Origin: Bacillus sp. Xin1
Lineage (GTDB): Bacteria > Bacillota > Bacilli > Bacillales > Bacillaceae_G
Reading direction: 5' to 3'
Assembly (NCBI RefSeq): GCF_013314535.1
Contig: NZ_JABUAE010000007.1
Span: forward strand, 62,001 to 126,000
Length of the DNA: 64,000 nucleotides
The position numbers were made by a program, and so were the translations under genes. A model generated the notes under the pieces. That model saw only the letters and a list, made by a program, of their open reading frames with translations. It was not told the origin of the DNA and searched no databases. How positions within the stretch are numbered: the stretch's first letter is position 1; each line of letters starts with the position of its first letter. Shown here piece by piece: positions 27,535-36,808 of the stretch.

Positions 27535-28767
27535 ATGAAGATTGGTACATTTGCAAAGCTCTTTCATGTTACGACCGATACCGTTCGTTATTACATTGAA
27601 CTGGGATTATTAATGCCAGACAAAAAAAATACCCAGTATCAAATGAACCAATTGTGTCTCGACGACATGGCTTTTATTACTGAGCTGAAAAAATTTCATT
27701 TTTCACTACTAGAAATTCAACAAATTTTATCGTATCAGCGTGTCACAAACTTCTCGGACCATGAGGATATCGACTACTACAACAATTTGCTCATTGATAA
27801 AAAGAACCAGCTGACCAAGAAAAAAGAAGACCTATCAAAAGCTATCCAATTGATTGAAAAAGCGGTTCAAACCAACTCGCCTTCATCCAAAGAAGAGAAT
27901 CTTACAGGGATCCCACTTTCCTTTGTAAATCTGCTCTATTGTCCGAAGTGCCACATTCCGCTTGAAATGAAAGATGTAACGATTAAAAAAGTCTACATTC
28001 AAACGGGGAGTTTAACTTGTACCTGTGGATACGAGGCAGCTATCGAGGAAGGTATTATCATTACCGCGAACTTGTATGAGACGTCTCCTTATCCATCTTA
28101 TTTTTACGATAAAGAAACGATTAAAGAGATCAATCCCAAAATGATTAACTTATTTGAAAAAAGTAATTTTTGGTTTCAAAAAATTCTACAAAATGTAGAT
28201 TTGAAAAACAAATTAATCGTGGAAACCAACGTTGACGCTTTTGTGTCACTACCCAAATATATCGATGTTCTTGAAACGAGTGCATCCTATGTATTCAGTG
28301 GCTATTCGCTTGCAATGCTCAAGAAGGTTAGAAAAAGAATTGAGCGTATGAATCCGAAGCCAAACGTCCTTTATATTTTGAATTCTGATTTAAATCTGCC
28401 ATTGAAACCGCTTAGCATCGATATTTTTGTGGATAGTTTTACAGCAACTGATTTTTCACTGCTCAATCCGCAGTTCCCAATTCATGTTCTAAAAAACTAT
28501 TTTCATAGCAGTTCAACAATTGTCGGCGGGTACTCCTATTATGATAGCTCGGCCAAATCCTTGAAAAACATTTCAGCCTTATATCCAAATTCCCACGAGC
28601 ATATTTTATATCCAAAATACTTAGAAGAAAATTTATCAGTCAACGGATTTCAAATCACGCAAAGTGAAAATATCGGTTACTGTACAGATCCAGGACCTTT
28701 TTTTGATTATCATGTAATAGATGAAAAATTCCACACGCTAATGTATTTGGCTAGTACGAAAAAATAG
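27535..28767 (+). CDS. MerR regulator fused to a zinc-ribbon and methyltransferase-like domain
   Basis: 410 residues. Residues 1-70 are a MerR winged helix (MKIGTFAKLFHVTTDTVRYY, LGLLMPD); a coiled coil with many K/Q/E follows (~85-125). Then comes a ribbon of two cysteine pairs, CPKC and CTCG (~145-180), like the N-terminal zinc finger of RlmA-type rRNA methyltransferases. A long C-terminal domain (~190-410) has a degenerate Rossmann-like order (LIVETNVDAF, YSLAMLKKVRKR, DIFVDSFTATDFS). The classical SAM motif is not clear, so it may be a ligand sensor. GGGGGG precedes the ATG. It likely controls the divergent operon. Confidence 0.8.
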   Translation: MKIGTFAKLFHVTTDTVRYYIELGLLMPDKKNTQYQMNQLCLDDMAFITELKKFHFSLLEIQQILSYQRVTNFSDHEDIDYYNNLLIDKKNQLTKKKEDLSKAIQLIEKAVQTNSPSSKEENLTGIPLSFVNLLYCPKCHIPLEMKDVTIKKVYIQTGSLTCTCGYEAAIEEGIIITANLYETSPYPSYFYDKETIKEINPKMINLFEKSNFWFQKILQNVDLKNKLIVETNVDAFVSLPKYIDVLETSASYVFSGYSLAMLKKVRKRIERMNPKPNVLYILNSDLNLPLKPLSIDIFVDSFTATDFSLLNPQFPIHVLKNYFHSSSTIVGGYSYYDSSAKSLKNISALYPNSHEHILYPKYLEENLSVNGFQITQSENIGYCTDPGPFFDYHVIDEKFHTLMYLASTKK

Positions 28768-28779
28768 CACACAAAACAC

Positions 28780-28950
28780 AAAATCGCTTTAGTTATTGGA
28801 GACAGAGAATTAGATTTATTACCTGCTAAAGAATTAGGAATTTCAACATGTATGTTTCAAAGTCAAAGTGATTTAGCTGATTATCATTTACAGAATTACT
28901 CAGATTTTTTTAATACTGATATTTCGTTAGCGAAACGAGTGATTGGTTAA
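28780..28950 (+). pseudogene. HAD-family hydrolase C-terminal remnant
   Basis: 56 codons read KIALVIGDRELDLLPAKELG and on to ISTCMFQSQ, ending at a TAA. The VIGDRELDLL motif is HAD motif III/IV of phosphoglycolate-phosphatase-like enzymes. Everything upstream (motifs I and II) is absent, and no start or ribosome site exists. It follows the merR stop in the same frame by chance or by deletion. Confidence 0.65.
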
Positions 28951-29191
28951 CAATACATACAGAAAAAGGACCAGAGTTTGGCTCTTTTTGAAGGGCTTTA
29001 TGTTAAATGTTCACTTCAAGTATTTTAGTACATTGTCTTTATTTTTTCTGAATATATCGAAACGAAGAATTTATTACTTGATTATAATTACATTATGTAA
29101 ATCAAAAAGTTATATTCTCTCTTTATTTTCAACATGCAAGTCGTAATTTATTACCTTTACTCACTTTACTATAAATAGATGCTAAAAATTA

Positions 29192-29224
29192 AAAAGACAA
29201 CTAATTTGACAATAGTTGTCTTTT
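29192..29224 (-). terminator. Terminator of the DUF2332 gene
   Basis: Arms AAAAGACAACTA and TAGTTGTCTTTT. The rest of 28951-29191 shows nothing recognisable. Confidence 0.75.
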
Positions 29225-29251
29225 ACTTTTGACATGATCATATAGACAAAT

Positions 29252-30298
29252 CTAGCACAAAGTTTTATTTTCTAATCTCCAACTAAACCACCGTGCATGA
29301 CCATCTGTTTCTCCAACGGTCTCATTATATTCTTTTCCATTTATAAAATAATCGAGATGAAGATCTCTATCCCACATGTTGTTGTAAAGGTGGAAAACAT
29401 CCCGTTTCGCACCAATGTCTTTCACTTTTTCTACTAAGTTATGTTTTTTACTCTCCGATATTTGATTCGCTACATGTGTATGGAAAATACAAATCACCGA
29501 ATCCTCTGGAACTTGTTCTGCAATACTTGAAAGAAGAGCTACTCCATCCCCTTCTATCAGTTTCACAGATTGTTTTTTTAAACAAGCTGCTGCGTGATCA
29601 AACATTTCAAGCCTTTCTGTATGCTCTGGCCAAATAAGTGAGCGTAACCATAAATAGTCCTCCTCATTATTTAGATCATTTATATGTAAATCAAGTCCGA
29701 TTTTTTCTGTGACAGAAGGACTTTGTTTTAGGAAAAATGGCTGATTCTCTCCTTTTATTTCCGATTTCAAGTGAACGTTAGAGTCTTTATTTCCAAACAC
29801 CTCTTCTGTTCCATACGAATAACTATATTGATCCCAAAGCAGCTGTAAACCAGCACTTGTCCCGATTTCAATTAAAGCTAAAGGTTTATTAACTTTATGA
29901 AACATATAACAAAAACTCGGATATAAATATGTGCACCTTCTTACTTCGTTTGTTTGTACTAGTTTCGTTTTTAATATAGTGATAATCTCTTCTCTATGAA
30001 GCTCACAAAAATCTTTAAACAAAGGAAAGACTTGCTCTAAATTTTTTTCAGGGTTTATAACAAGACTTTCATAATAGTTTTTCAGCTTATGGTTATGCCC
30101 TTTTAATAATAAATAATGAATGGCACCAAGCAATAAATTAGGAGTTGGCTGACCAAGTTGTGCATGTGATGCTAATGTAAGAATTTCTTCATCTTCTGAA
30201 ATTTTTACTGATAAATGTTCGTATAAATCGCTTGATCCTTTACATTCTTTTATAGAAAAATTTTTGAATAAGTTGGAAATTTGTTCTTGGGTAAGCAT
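29252..30298 (-). CDS. DUF2332 family protein
   Basis: 348 residues, matching the family length. Recognisable parts: FKNFSIKECKGSSDLYEHLS at the N-terminus, LGAIHYLL, LIEIGTSAGLQLLWDQY in the middle and FHTHVANQI near the end. The EIGTSAGLQ stretch looks like a SAM-methyltransferase motif I, so a methyltransferase fold is plausible, but no activity is known to me. AGGAGGAAACAG precedes the ATG. Monocistronic. Confidence 0.82.
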   Translation of the reverse strand: MLTQEQISNLFKNFSIKECKGSSDLYEHLSVKISEDEEILTLASHAQLGQPTPNLLLGAIHYLLLKGHNHKLKNYYESLVINPEKNLEQVFPLFKDFCELHREEIITILKTKLVQTNEVRRCTYLYPSFCYMFHKVNKPLALIEIGTSAGLQLLWDQYSYSYGTEEVFGNKDSNVHLKSEIKGENQPFFLKQSPSVTEKIGLDLHINDLNNEEDYLWLRSLIWPEHTERLEMFDHAAACLKKQSVKLIEGDGVALLSSIAEQVPEDSVICIFHTHVANQISESKKHNLVEKVKDIGAKRDVFHLYNNMWDRDLHLDYFINGKEYNETVGETDGHARWFSWRLENKTLC

Positions 30299-30401
30299 TC
30301 TGTTTCCTCCTAATTAACATAATTCAATATTCAGAATAATTTTAACATAAATTCTTAACATAGAATATTTTTACAAATATCATTTAAATCTCAAATGAAT
30401 T

Positions 30402-31001
30402 TTATACATATATCTCCACACCATTCGGATCTGTTTGTTTCCTTAGATAGAAAGAACGCAAATATACATGTTTCAATGTCGTTTTATTACCACGAACGGT
30501 TTCAATACTATTTATTTCTTTTCGAAATAGAAACGAAAGGTCCCGTTCTAACCCTGTTTGCTTTGTTGCCATTATAACTTTCTGTAATTCGTCTATACTC
30601 CCGCCATAATCTATTACATCAAGATGTGTTTGAAGCTCAATGCGAAATCCATATGGTGTTAAAATAAAAGTTCTCCGTTCTCCCACATCTACTTTCCAGT
30701 GTAGCTTTTCTGCTTGCTTACAAATTGTTTCGCACTCCTCTTTTGACACGAGAAAACCAATATGATCAAATGAAACCTTTTTCCCATAGCCAAATGTGAT
30801 ATTTATCTTGCCTTTTCTAGCTTCAATAATCCGAAACAGTATCTGTTTATCTCGAAAATCATCCCATGTTAATGGTGGATCAAATTGTTGAAATTCTCCA
30901 TTATACTTTCCGATTCTTGTAGAAATGCGGAAACCACATTTTTTATAAAAGTTCTCCATTTCTTCTAAATGAGGCGTCCAAAAATGATAATGAAACAGCA
31001 T
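30402..31001 (-). CDS. VOC/glyoxalase-like protein
   Basis: 199 residues. The first ~125 residues have a VOC arrangement: HYHFWTPHLEEMENFYKKCGF, then FDHIGFLVSKEECE and TPYGFRIELQ, with candidate metal ligands His and Glu. The remaining ~70 residues form a basic helical tail not typical of small VOC proteins. The ATG at 31001 follows AAGGGGGAG. Function unknown; no operon partner. Confidence 0.7.
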   Translation of the reverse strand: MLFHYHFWTPHLEEMENFYKKCGFRISTRIGKYNGEFQQFDPPLTWDDFRDKQILFRIIEARKGKINITFGYGKKVSFDHIGFLVSKEECETICKQAEKLHWKVDVGERRTFILTPYGFRIELQTHLDVIDYGGSIDELQKVIMATKQTGLERDLSFLFRKEINSIETVRGNKTTLKHVYLRSFYLRKQTDPNGVEIYV

Positions 31002-31138
31002 TAAAATCTCCCCCTTGCATTCTATATCTTTCATATAATTGTATAAACATAGTGTTATCATCACCTCTCTCTAAAGTGGTAATTATATAAAAATCCCCTC
31101 ATACTTTTGTATGATAAGTTTCAACAAAATCAAAAGAA

Positions 31139-31166
31139 GTTCATTCCCTTATACACAGGAATGAAC
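31139..31166 (-). terminator. Terminator of the lsrACDB operon
   Basis: Arms GTTCATTCC and GGAATGAAC, followed by TTCTTTT on the minus strand, nine bases after lsrB. Confidence 0.8.
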
Positions 31167-31174
31167 TTTCCATA

Positions 31175-32218
31175 TTAAAAATTGTACTTATCAATATTAT
31201 CTTTTGTAAACACAACTCGTTCCGGTAATACGATAATTCCATTCCCATCCGCTTCGTAGTCATAACCTTGAATAGAATTCGGTTCCACTTTTACTTTACC
31301 TATATTCGGAACTTCAAAGCTATCCCCAACTTTTAATTTCTTTCCTTTTACCACAATTTCATTTGCAACATAAGTTGCAAGTGCACCTTGTTGTTTTACA
31401 TCCCATAATCCAAATTGCTGAACGGTTCCTCGTTTTACATAGTCACGCATTACATTAGGTGTTGAAAACCCTGTCACAACTACCTTTTTATCCATTTTCA
31501 AGTTTTCAGCAGCTTGCGCCATTGCTGGAAGTGCCGTTGCATCTGGACAAATGATAGCATTAATATCTGGATACGTTTTTAAAATACTTTCTCCAACCGA
31601 TAATGATTTTTGTGCGTTATTTTCCCCGTACTGCGTCGTTACAATTTCCCAGTTTGGATATTTTTCTTTTATAATCTCTTTTGCTTTTGTTACCCATTGA
31701 TTTTGATCTGTTACAGTCGGACTTGAATAGAAGAATGCTACTTTTCCTTTATCTCCGATTTGTGATGAAGTCATTTGAATTAATAGATTTGCAAGTTGCT
31801 CCGGCGTTCCTTGACTTATATAAAATGAACGATCTTTCGGATTCACATCAGAATCCCACGTTAATACTGTCATTCCCTTTTTCTTTGCTCTCTGTAATGA
31901 TTGTGAAAGCCCATCAACCGATGTAGATGAAACCATTAACGCATCATAGTTTTGATTAATAAAATTATTTATATATTTCACTTGGCCTGATACGCTCGCT
32001 TCTGATGGTCCATCATACTTCACCCGCACGCCTAACTTATCTCCCATTTCCTTTGCGCCTTCACCACCTGATGTAAAGAAGCCAACCCCTGTTAATTTTG
32101 GAATGAATGCAAATCTCACATCATCTGCTTTTTTCTTATCTGCTGTTTTGCTAGAACATGCGATTAAGCCGATGATACAAACGCACATAATCATAAAAAT
32201 CCCCAGTTTTCTTTTCAT
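31175..32218 (-). CDS. lsrB: Autoinducer-2 binding lipoprotein LsrB
   Basis: 347 residues. Lipoprotein signal with lipobox LIAC (Cys21). The periplasmic-binding fold retains the residues that contact AI-2 in characterised LsrB proteins: Lys in FIPKLTG, Asp in LTWDSD, Asp-Gln in TDQNQW, and Pro/Ala in CPDATALPA. That supports true AI-2 binding instead of ribose binding. Last gene of the lsrA-lsrC-lsrD-lsrB operon, overlapping lsrD by four bases, followed by a terminator. Confidence 0.92.
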   Translation of the reverse strand: MKRKLGIFMIMCVCIIGLIACSSKTADKKKADDVRFAFIPKLTGVGFFTSGGEGAKEMGDKLGVRVKYDGPSEASVSGQVKYINNFINQNYDALMVSSTSVDGLSQSLQRAKKKGMTVLTWDSDVNPKDRSFYISQGTPEQLANLLIQMTSSQIGDKGKVAFFYSSPTVTDQNQWVTKAKEIIKEKYPNWEIVTTQYGENNAQKSLSVGESILKTYPDINAIICPDATALPAMAQAAENLKMDKKVVVTGFSTPNVMRDYVKRGTVQQFGLWDVKQQGALATYVANEIVVKGKKLKVGDSFEVPNIGKVKVEPNSIQGYDYEADGNGIIVLPERVVFTKDNIDKYNF

Positions 32219-33213
32219 GACATTTCCCCCTTATGCAATTTCCTTCTTCTCCACATAGTGAGTTGCTGTAATTTGAAATGCCTAATAATAACCGAGAGGA
32301 TAAGTATAATACCAATAACTACATTTGACTGTTCGTTTGTTAAACCTGTCATTTGTAAACCGTACTGCATCATACCAATAAATATACTTGCTAGTACTGT
32401 TCCAAGAATACTTCCTTTTCCCCCAGTGATGAGTGTCCCGCCTAATACAACTGCCGTAATAACCGGCAAAATTGTCTCGTTTCCAATATCAGCTCGAGCT
32501 GAGCCGAAATATGCTGTTAAAAAAGCTCCTCCTAATCCACCTCCTAACCCAGACAGAATATAGGTAAGAATGACTACCTTTTTTGTTCTGATACCAGAAT
32601 ATCGAGCTGCCTTTTCACTCGCACCTGTCAATATGACAAAACGCCCATACTTTGTTCGATGAAGTAAGATTGTAAATAAAACAGTCAAAACGAAAAGTAA
32701 CCATAATAAGTTAGGAATTCCTATAAAATTCCCATTTGCAAGCTGCACGTAGGCATCTGGTAAACCACTTATCCCTTCATATCCACTGGCATTTGATCCA
32801 CCCGAGATAACAAGAGCAATTCCTGAGTATAAAAACATCGTTCCCAGTGTAACAACAAGAGGTTCTACATCTGTCATTTTAATAATTAGCCCATTGATAC
32901 AACCGGCTAGACAACTAATAACCAAAGCAATAATCACAGCTAAAATAACCGGAATTCCATTTATCCAAAGTACCCCAATAAGGATTGAGGTAAGACCCAT
33001 AATCGAGCCTACAGACACATCGATTCCACCTGTTACAATTACAAAAGTCATTGGAATTGCGGCAATCGTAATAAAAACGAAGTCATTCATACTGAAAAGT
33101 AAATTACTAATATTAAAGAAATCGCTGTTTAACAAATCAAAGAGAATGAACTCTATAATAAGCAATACTATAAGAACTCCTTCCCATCTTAAAAACCCAC
33201 GTGCATACTTCAT
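32215..33213 (-). CDS. lsrD: AI-2 ABC transporter permease LsrD
   Basis: 332 residues with eight to ten membrane segments of the ribose/AI-2 type (BPD_transp_2). Family hallmark [15 protein letters not shown] near residue 70 and [17 protein letters not shown] near residue 265. The ATG at 33213 follows AAAGGAGGAT and overlaps the lsrC stop; a longer frame (MARKAPF) has no site. It pairs with LsrC as the second half of the channel. Confidence 0.9.
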   Translation of the reverse strand: MKYARGFLRWEGVLIVLLIIEFILFDLLNSDFFNISNLLFSMNDFVFITIAAIPMTFVIVTGGIDVSVGSIMGLTSILIGVLWINGIPVILAVIIALVISCLAGCINGLIIKMTDVEPLVVTLGTMFLYSGIALVISGGSNASGYEGISGLPDAYVQLANGNFIGIPNLLWLLFVLTVLFTILLHRTKYGRFVILTGASEKAARYSGIRTKKVVILTYILSGLGGGLGGAFLTAYFGSARADIGNETILPVITAVVLGGTLITGGKGSILGTVLASIFIGMMQYGLQMTGLTNEQSNVVIGIILILSVIIRHFKLQQLTMWRRRKLHKGEMS

Positions 33214-34187
33214 AGATTCATCCTCCTTTCTTCTAAACGGTGCTTTTCTTGCCATTTTTTCAAAATACTATCTACTATAATAATGAGCAAAAGTAAAAAA
33301 CCTGATATTGCGCTATTCCAAAAAGCAGGTATTTTTAAAAAAACTAGTGAACTACTTATAACTTCTAAAAAAATCGCTCCTAGCGCTGCTCCAAATATAG
33401 AACCTGTTCCACCTTTTAGATGAATTCCACCTAGTACAGCGGCAGCAATTACTTGCAACTCAATTCCAGTACCAGTTTGATTTGGTACAAATCCGATATT
33501 CATAACAAATATGCATCCTGCAAGTCCTGCGCTTATTCCCGAAATAATAAATGCATATATTTTCACCTTATCTACCGGTATTCCGATGAGACGTGCTCCA
33601 TCTTCGTTATCTCCAGAAGCATAAAAATATCTCCCAAAAGGAGCTTTCGTTAAAAAAATGTATAATAATAGTAAAATAGCTAGAACGCTCCATACTGTAA
33701 CAGGGAGACCTAATATCATGACAGAAGACATTTGTTTATAAGAATTAGGAATATCTTCAATCCATTTGCCACCTGTATAGATCAACATCGTTCCTCTAAT
33801 AACTCCTAACATTCCTAATGTCATAATAATTGCCGGTACACCGAACTTGGCGACCCCTATTCCATTTATCAGTCCAATGAAAGCCCCAAGCAAGATTGCA
33901 GCAATCATTGAAATGAGAATACTATTACCATTTGTCAAAAACATCCCACAAATCGCTGCGCTTAATCCCATAATAGATCCGACTGAAACATCGATATTTT
34001 TCGTAAATAATACGAACGATTGACCAATAGCTAGTATGACTAAAATAAGACTTGATTTCATCATTAAAGAAAGCGAGCTAAATTGAACAAAACTAGGATT
34101 TATCATTCCTACGAAGGCTATGTAAATAAGTAATAAAATGATAATAGAAGTTTCATGTATTTTAAATATATTTGGAAAGCGTTTCAT
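33210..34187 (-). CDS. lsrC: AI-2 ABC transporter permease LsrC
   Basis: 325 residues, multi-pass permease. [20 protein letters not shown] and AAAVLGGIHLKGGTGS match the LsrC/RbsC family. It overlaps lsrA by four bases (ATGA) and lsrD by four, so the operon is translationally coupled. Confidence 0.9.
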   Translation of the reverse strand: MKRFPNIFKIHETSIIILLLIYIAFVGMINPSFVQFSSLSLMMKSSLILVILAIGQSFVLFTKNIDVSVGSIMGLSAAICGMFLTNGNSILISMIAAILLGAFIGLINGIGVAKFGVPAIIMTLGMLGVIRGTMLIYTGGKWIEDIPNSYKQMSSVMILGLPVTVWSVLAILLLLYIFLTKAPFGRYFYASGDNEDGARLIGIPVDKVKIYAFIISGISAGLAGCIFVMNIGFVPNQTGTGIELQVIAAAVLGGIHLKGGTGSIFGAALGAIFLEVISSSLVFLKIPAFWNSAISGFLLLLIIIVDSILKKWQEKHRLEERRMNL

Positions 34188-35677
34188 TCCGTTACACCTT
34201 CCCTTCCCCCATATGCGAGACGTGTAACTTCATTTATACAAACTTCTCCTTTCTCTAAGTGAGAAACAAACTTCCCATTTCTCATCACATATACTCTGTT
34301 TGCCAATTGAACAATTTCTTCTACATCTGAGGAAATCAGTATAATTGCAAGTCCTGATTGTTTTAAACTTTGAATTACCTCATACACTTCTAACCTTGCT
34401 TTCGCATCAATCCCGCGCGTTGGTTCATCTAAAATAATTAATTTTGGGTTACAAGCAAGGTATTTTGCTAATACAACTTTTTGCTGGTTTCCTCCCGATA
34501 AAGATGTCATCTTTTCATTTATATGGGAAGCAACAATCCGAAACTTATTCATATACGATTCTGTTAAAGCGCTTTCTTTTTTGTGATTTAAGAAAAAGTG
34601 GCTCATTCGTTGTAAGGAAGCTGCCGTTACATTCTCTTTAATAGACGCAATTGAAAAGATACCATTTCCCGCTCTATCTTCTGGAACATATACCATCCCT
34701 TTATCTAATCTTTCATTCGTTGAACATTTTGTAATTGACTCCCCTGCTAATGAAATTGTCCCAGACAGTATTTTCCTTAATCCATATAGTACTTCTGCTA
34801 ATTCCGTTCTCCCTGCCCCAACCATACCAGCAATTCCTACAATCTCCCCAGCATGTACAGTTAGTGATATATCTTGAAATGCATAGCTCGCCAAACTTGT
34901 TACCTCTAATATTTGTTGAGAAAGTTTCGTAGTTTCTTGTGGTATCTCTTTCTTCTCTTCATGTTTATAATCTTTAGGTAATAATCCCTCCATTAGCATG
35001 TCATATGTATAGTCTGATACATCCCCTTGACTCACAATTATTCCATCACGTAAAATAGCTACCTTATTAGCAATCTCAAAAATTTCTGGGAAACGGTGTG
35101 TAATATAAATCATACCGATTCCTTTTTCCTTTAAATTTCTCAGCAGCACAAAAAGACTCTTTATTTCATGAGTTGTTAATGTCGATGTTGGCTCATCTAA
35201 AATAAGAATCTCGGCTTCTCTTATTAATCCTCTTACTATTTCTACTAATTGTTGTTGCGCAATAGATAATGAACTCCCAATTGCATTTAGCTCTATATTC
35301 CACCCTAAACTTCTTATCAAGTCCTTTACTTTTGTACGAAGTTCTTTATTCTTTGCTTTTATTCCAATACATATATTTTCTTCAATTGTCATATGAGGAA
35401 AAATTAACGGTTCTTGTGGAATTAAATAAACACCAGTTGCATGTGCTTCTGCTGGATTAGAAAAACTTTGCACCACTCCTTTTACATATATCTCCCCGGC
35501 ATCATAAGAGTATAAGCCTGTTAATATTTTCATCAATGTTGATTTTCCAGCACCATTTCCTCCTACTAGAGCGTATACATCTCCGCGTTGTAATTCTAAA
35601 GTAACCTCTTTTAATACATGTTGATCTGAAAATGATTTACTAATTTGTTTCACCTCTAATAAAGGCACGTTCTCCAC
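34184..35677 (-). CDS. lsrA: AI-2 ABC transporter ATP-binding protein LsrA
   Basis: 497 residues, two ABC domains as in sugar importers. Domain 1: Walker A GGNGAGKST, Walker B ILILDEPTSTLT. Domain 2: GMVGAGRTE in place of a full Walker A (usual in this family), signature LSGGNQQKV and LIILDEPTRGID. It starts at GTG with AAGGAGG ten bases upstream. First gene of the uptake operon, divergent from lsrR. Confidence 0.92.
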   Translation of the reverse strand: MENVPLLEVKQISKSFSDQHVLKEVTLELQRGDVYALVGGNGAGKSTLMKILTGLYSYDAGEIYVKGVVQSFSNPAEAHATGVYLIPQEPLIFPHMTIEENICIGIKAKNKELRTKVKDLIRSLGWNIELNAIGSSLSIAQQQLVEIVRGLIREAEILILDEPTSTLTTHEIKSLFVLLRNLKEKGIGMIYITHRFPEIFEIANKVAILRDGIIVSQGDVSDYTYDMLMEGLLPKDYKHEEKKEIPQETTKLSQQILEVTSLASYAFQDISLTVHAGEIVGIAGMVGAGRTELAEVLYGLRKILSGTISLAGESITKCSTNERLDKGMVYVPEDRAGNGIFSIASIKENVTAASLQRMSHFFLNHKKESALTESYMNKFRIVASHINEKMTSLSGGNQQKVVLAKYLACNPKLIILDEPTRGIDAKARLEVYEVIQSLKQSGLAIILISSDVEEIVQLANRVYVMRNGKFVSHLEKGEVCINEVTRLAYGGREGVTE

Positions 35678-35812
35678 ATCTTGTTACCCTCCTTTATGTG
35701 GAACAATTTTTGAGAAAATGATTTTTTGTTCTACTTGTTTTGTAGCATTGTATATCTCTTTTTTCATATCTAGAACACATTTTTTCTTGAAATCCCTGCT
35801 TGTGTCTAGCGG

Positions 35813-35818
35813 TATAAT
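35813..35818 (+). promoter_or_regulatory. -10 element of the lsrR-side promoter
   Basis: A perfect TATAAT lies at 35813-35818. The best upstream hexamer (TTGAAA) is 20 bp away, so the -35 is weak. The ~200-base lsrA-lsrR gap is where LsrR operators are expected, but I could not define one. Confidence 0.45.
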
Positions 35819-35875
35819 CTCAAAATGAAATACATATGTTTAAGCATCGGTCAATTGTTGAAAGGAATGAAGAGA

Positions 35876-36808
35876 ATGTCACAGCTGAACTTTGAAGAAA
35901 ATTTGTTAACAAAAGTAGCCTGGTATTACTATAAAGATCATTTAACGCAGCAAGAGATCGCCTCCTTGCTTCACATTTCACGGAATAAAGTCGTTCGTTT
36001 ATTAGATAAAGCGCGCACCGAAGGCATTGTTACATTTCATGTAAAAGGCACTGGCTTACATTGTTTGAGTATTGAACGTGAACTCATCCGGACGTTTCAT
36101 TTAAAAGACGCTTTCATTATCCCTACACCAATGGAGAATTCTACCTACTCTTTAGGAAAAGCTGCCGCACAGTATTTAGAAACTCATCTACAACAAGGAG
36201 ATTTACTTGGGATTGGTTGGGGAGAAACAATATCAAAAATGCTAGAAAACATTCATTTTGAACCATCTATGCAACTTTCAATTGTTACCCTTACAGGCGG
36301 TGTAAATCACTATCTTCCTAGAAAACAAAATTATTTAAATCACGTGCAAGGAGAACTGCATATCATTCCTACTCCATTTTTAGCATCTACGGATGAAATG
36401 GCGCAAAGTATCCTTTCAGAACCGTCCGTTAAAGATATGCTGCATGTCGCTTCGCTTGCTAATACAGCAGTAGTCGGTATTGGTGGTTTATCTCAAGATG
36501 CAACGATTTTAAAAAAAGACAAAATAACGCTTCGTGAAATGACCTATATACGTAGTCAAAATGGTGCCGGAGATATTCTCGGACAATTCTATAATGCATA
36601 TGGAGAATTGCTTGAGCTCCCTCACCATACTCGACTAATCGGTACACCTCTTTCCATTCTTCGAAAAATGAAACATGTAGTTGGTGTAGCTGGCGGCGAA
36701 GAAAAAATAGATGCCATTTACGGAGCCTTAAAAGGTAAATTCATTCATACCTTAATTACAGATGAAGAAACCGCCCTCTCTCTATTAAGAAAGGAAGGTG
36801 AATCATAA
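35876..36808 (+). CDS. lsrR: LsrR-type transcriptional regulator (SorC family)
   Basis: 310 residues. An N-terminal helix-turn-helix (HLTQQEIASLLHISRNKVVRLLDKA, given here in parts: LTQQEIASLLHISRNK) is followed by a SorC sugar-binding domain with GIGWGETISKML and AVVGIGGLSQDA. In enteric bacteria LsrR represses lsr until phospho-AI-2 binds. Start chosen at MSQLNF because AAAGGA lies nine bases upstream. It shares one base with lsrK (TAATG). Confidence 0.9.
   Translation: MSQLNFEENLLTKVAWYYYKDHLTQQEIASLLHISRNKVVRLLDKARTEGIVTFHVKGTGLHCLSIERELIRTFHLKDAFIIPTPMENSTYSLGKAAAQYLETHLQQGDLLGIGWGETISKMLENIHFEPSMQLSIVTLTGGVNHYLPRKQNYLNHVQGELHIIPTPFLASTDEMAQSILSEPSVKDMLHVASLANTAVVGIGGLSQDATILKKDKITLREMTYIRSQNGAGDILGQFYNAYGELLELPHHTRLIGTPLSILRKMKHVVGVAGGEEKIDAIYGALKGKFIHTLITDEETALSLLRKEGES

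Noticed and set aside
28943-29146. 67-residue plus-strand frame after the HAD remnant
   Set aside because: Low-complexity, Phe/Leu/Tyr-rich translation with no ribosome site.
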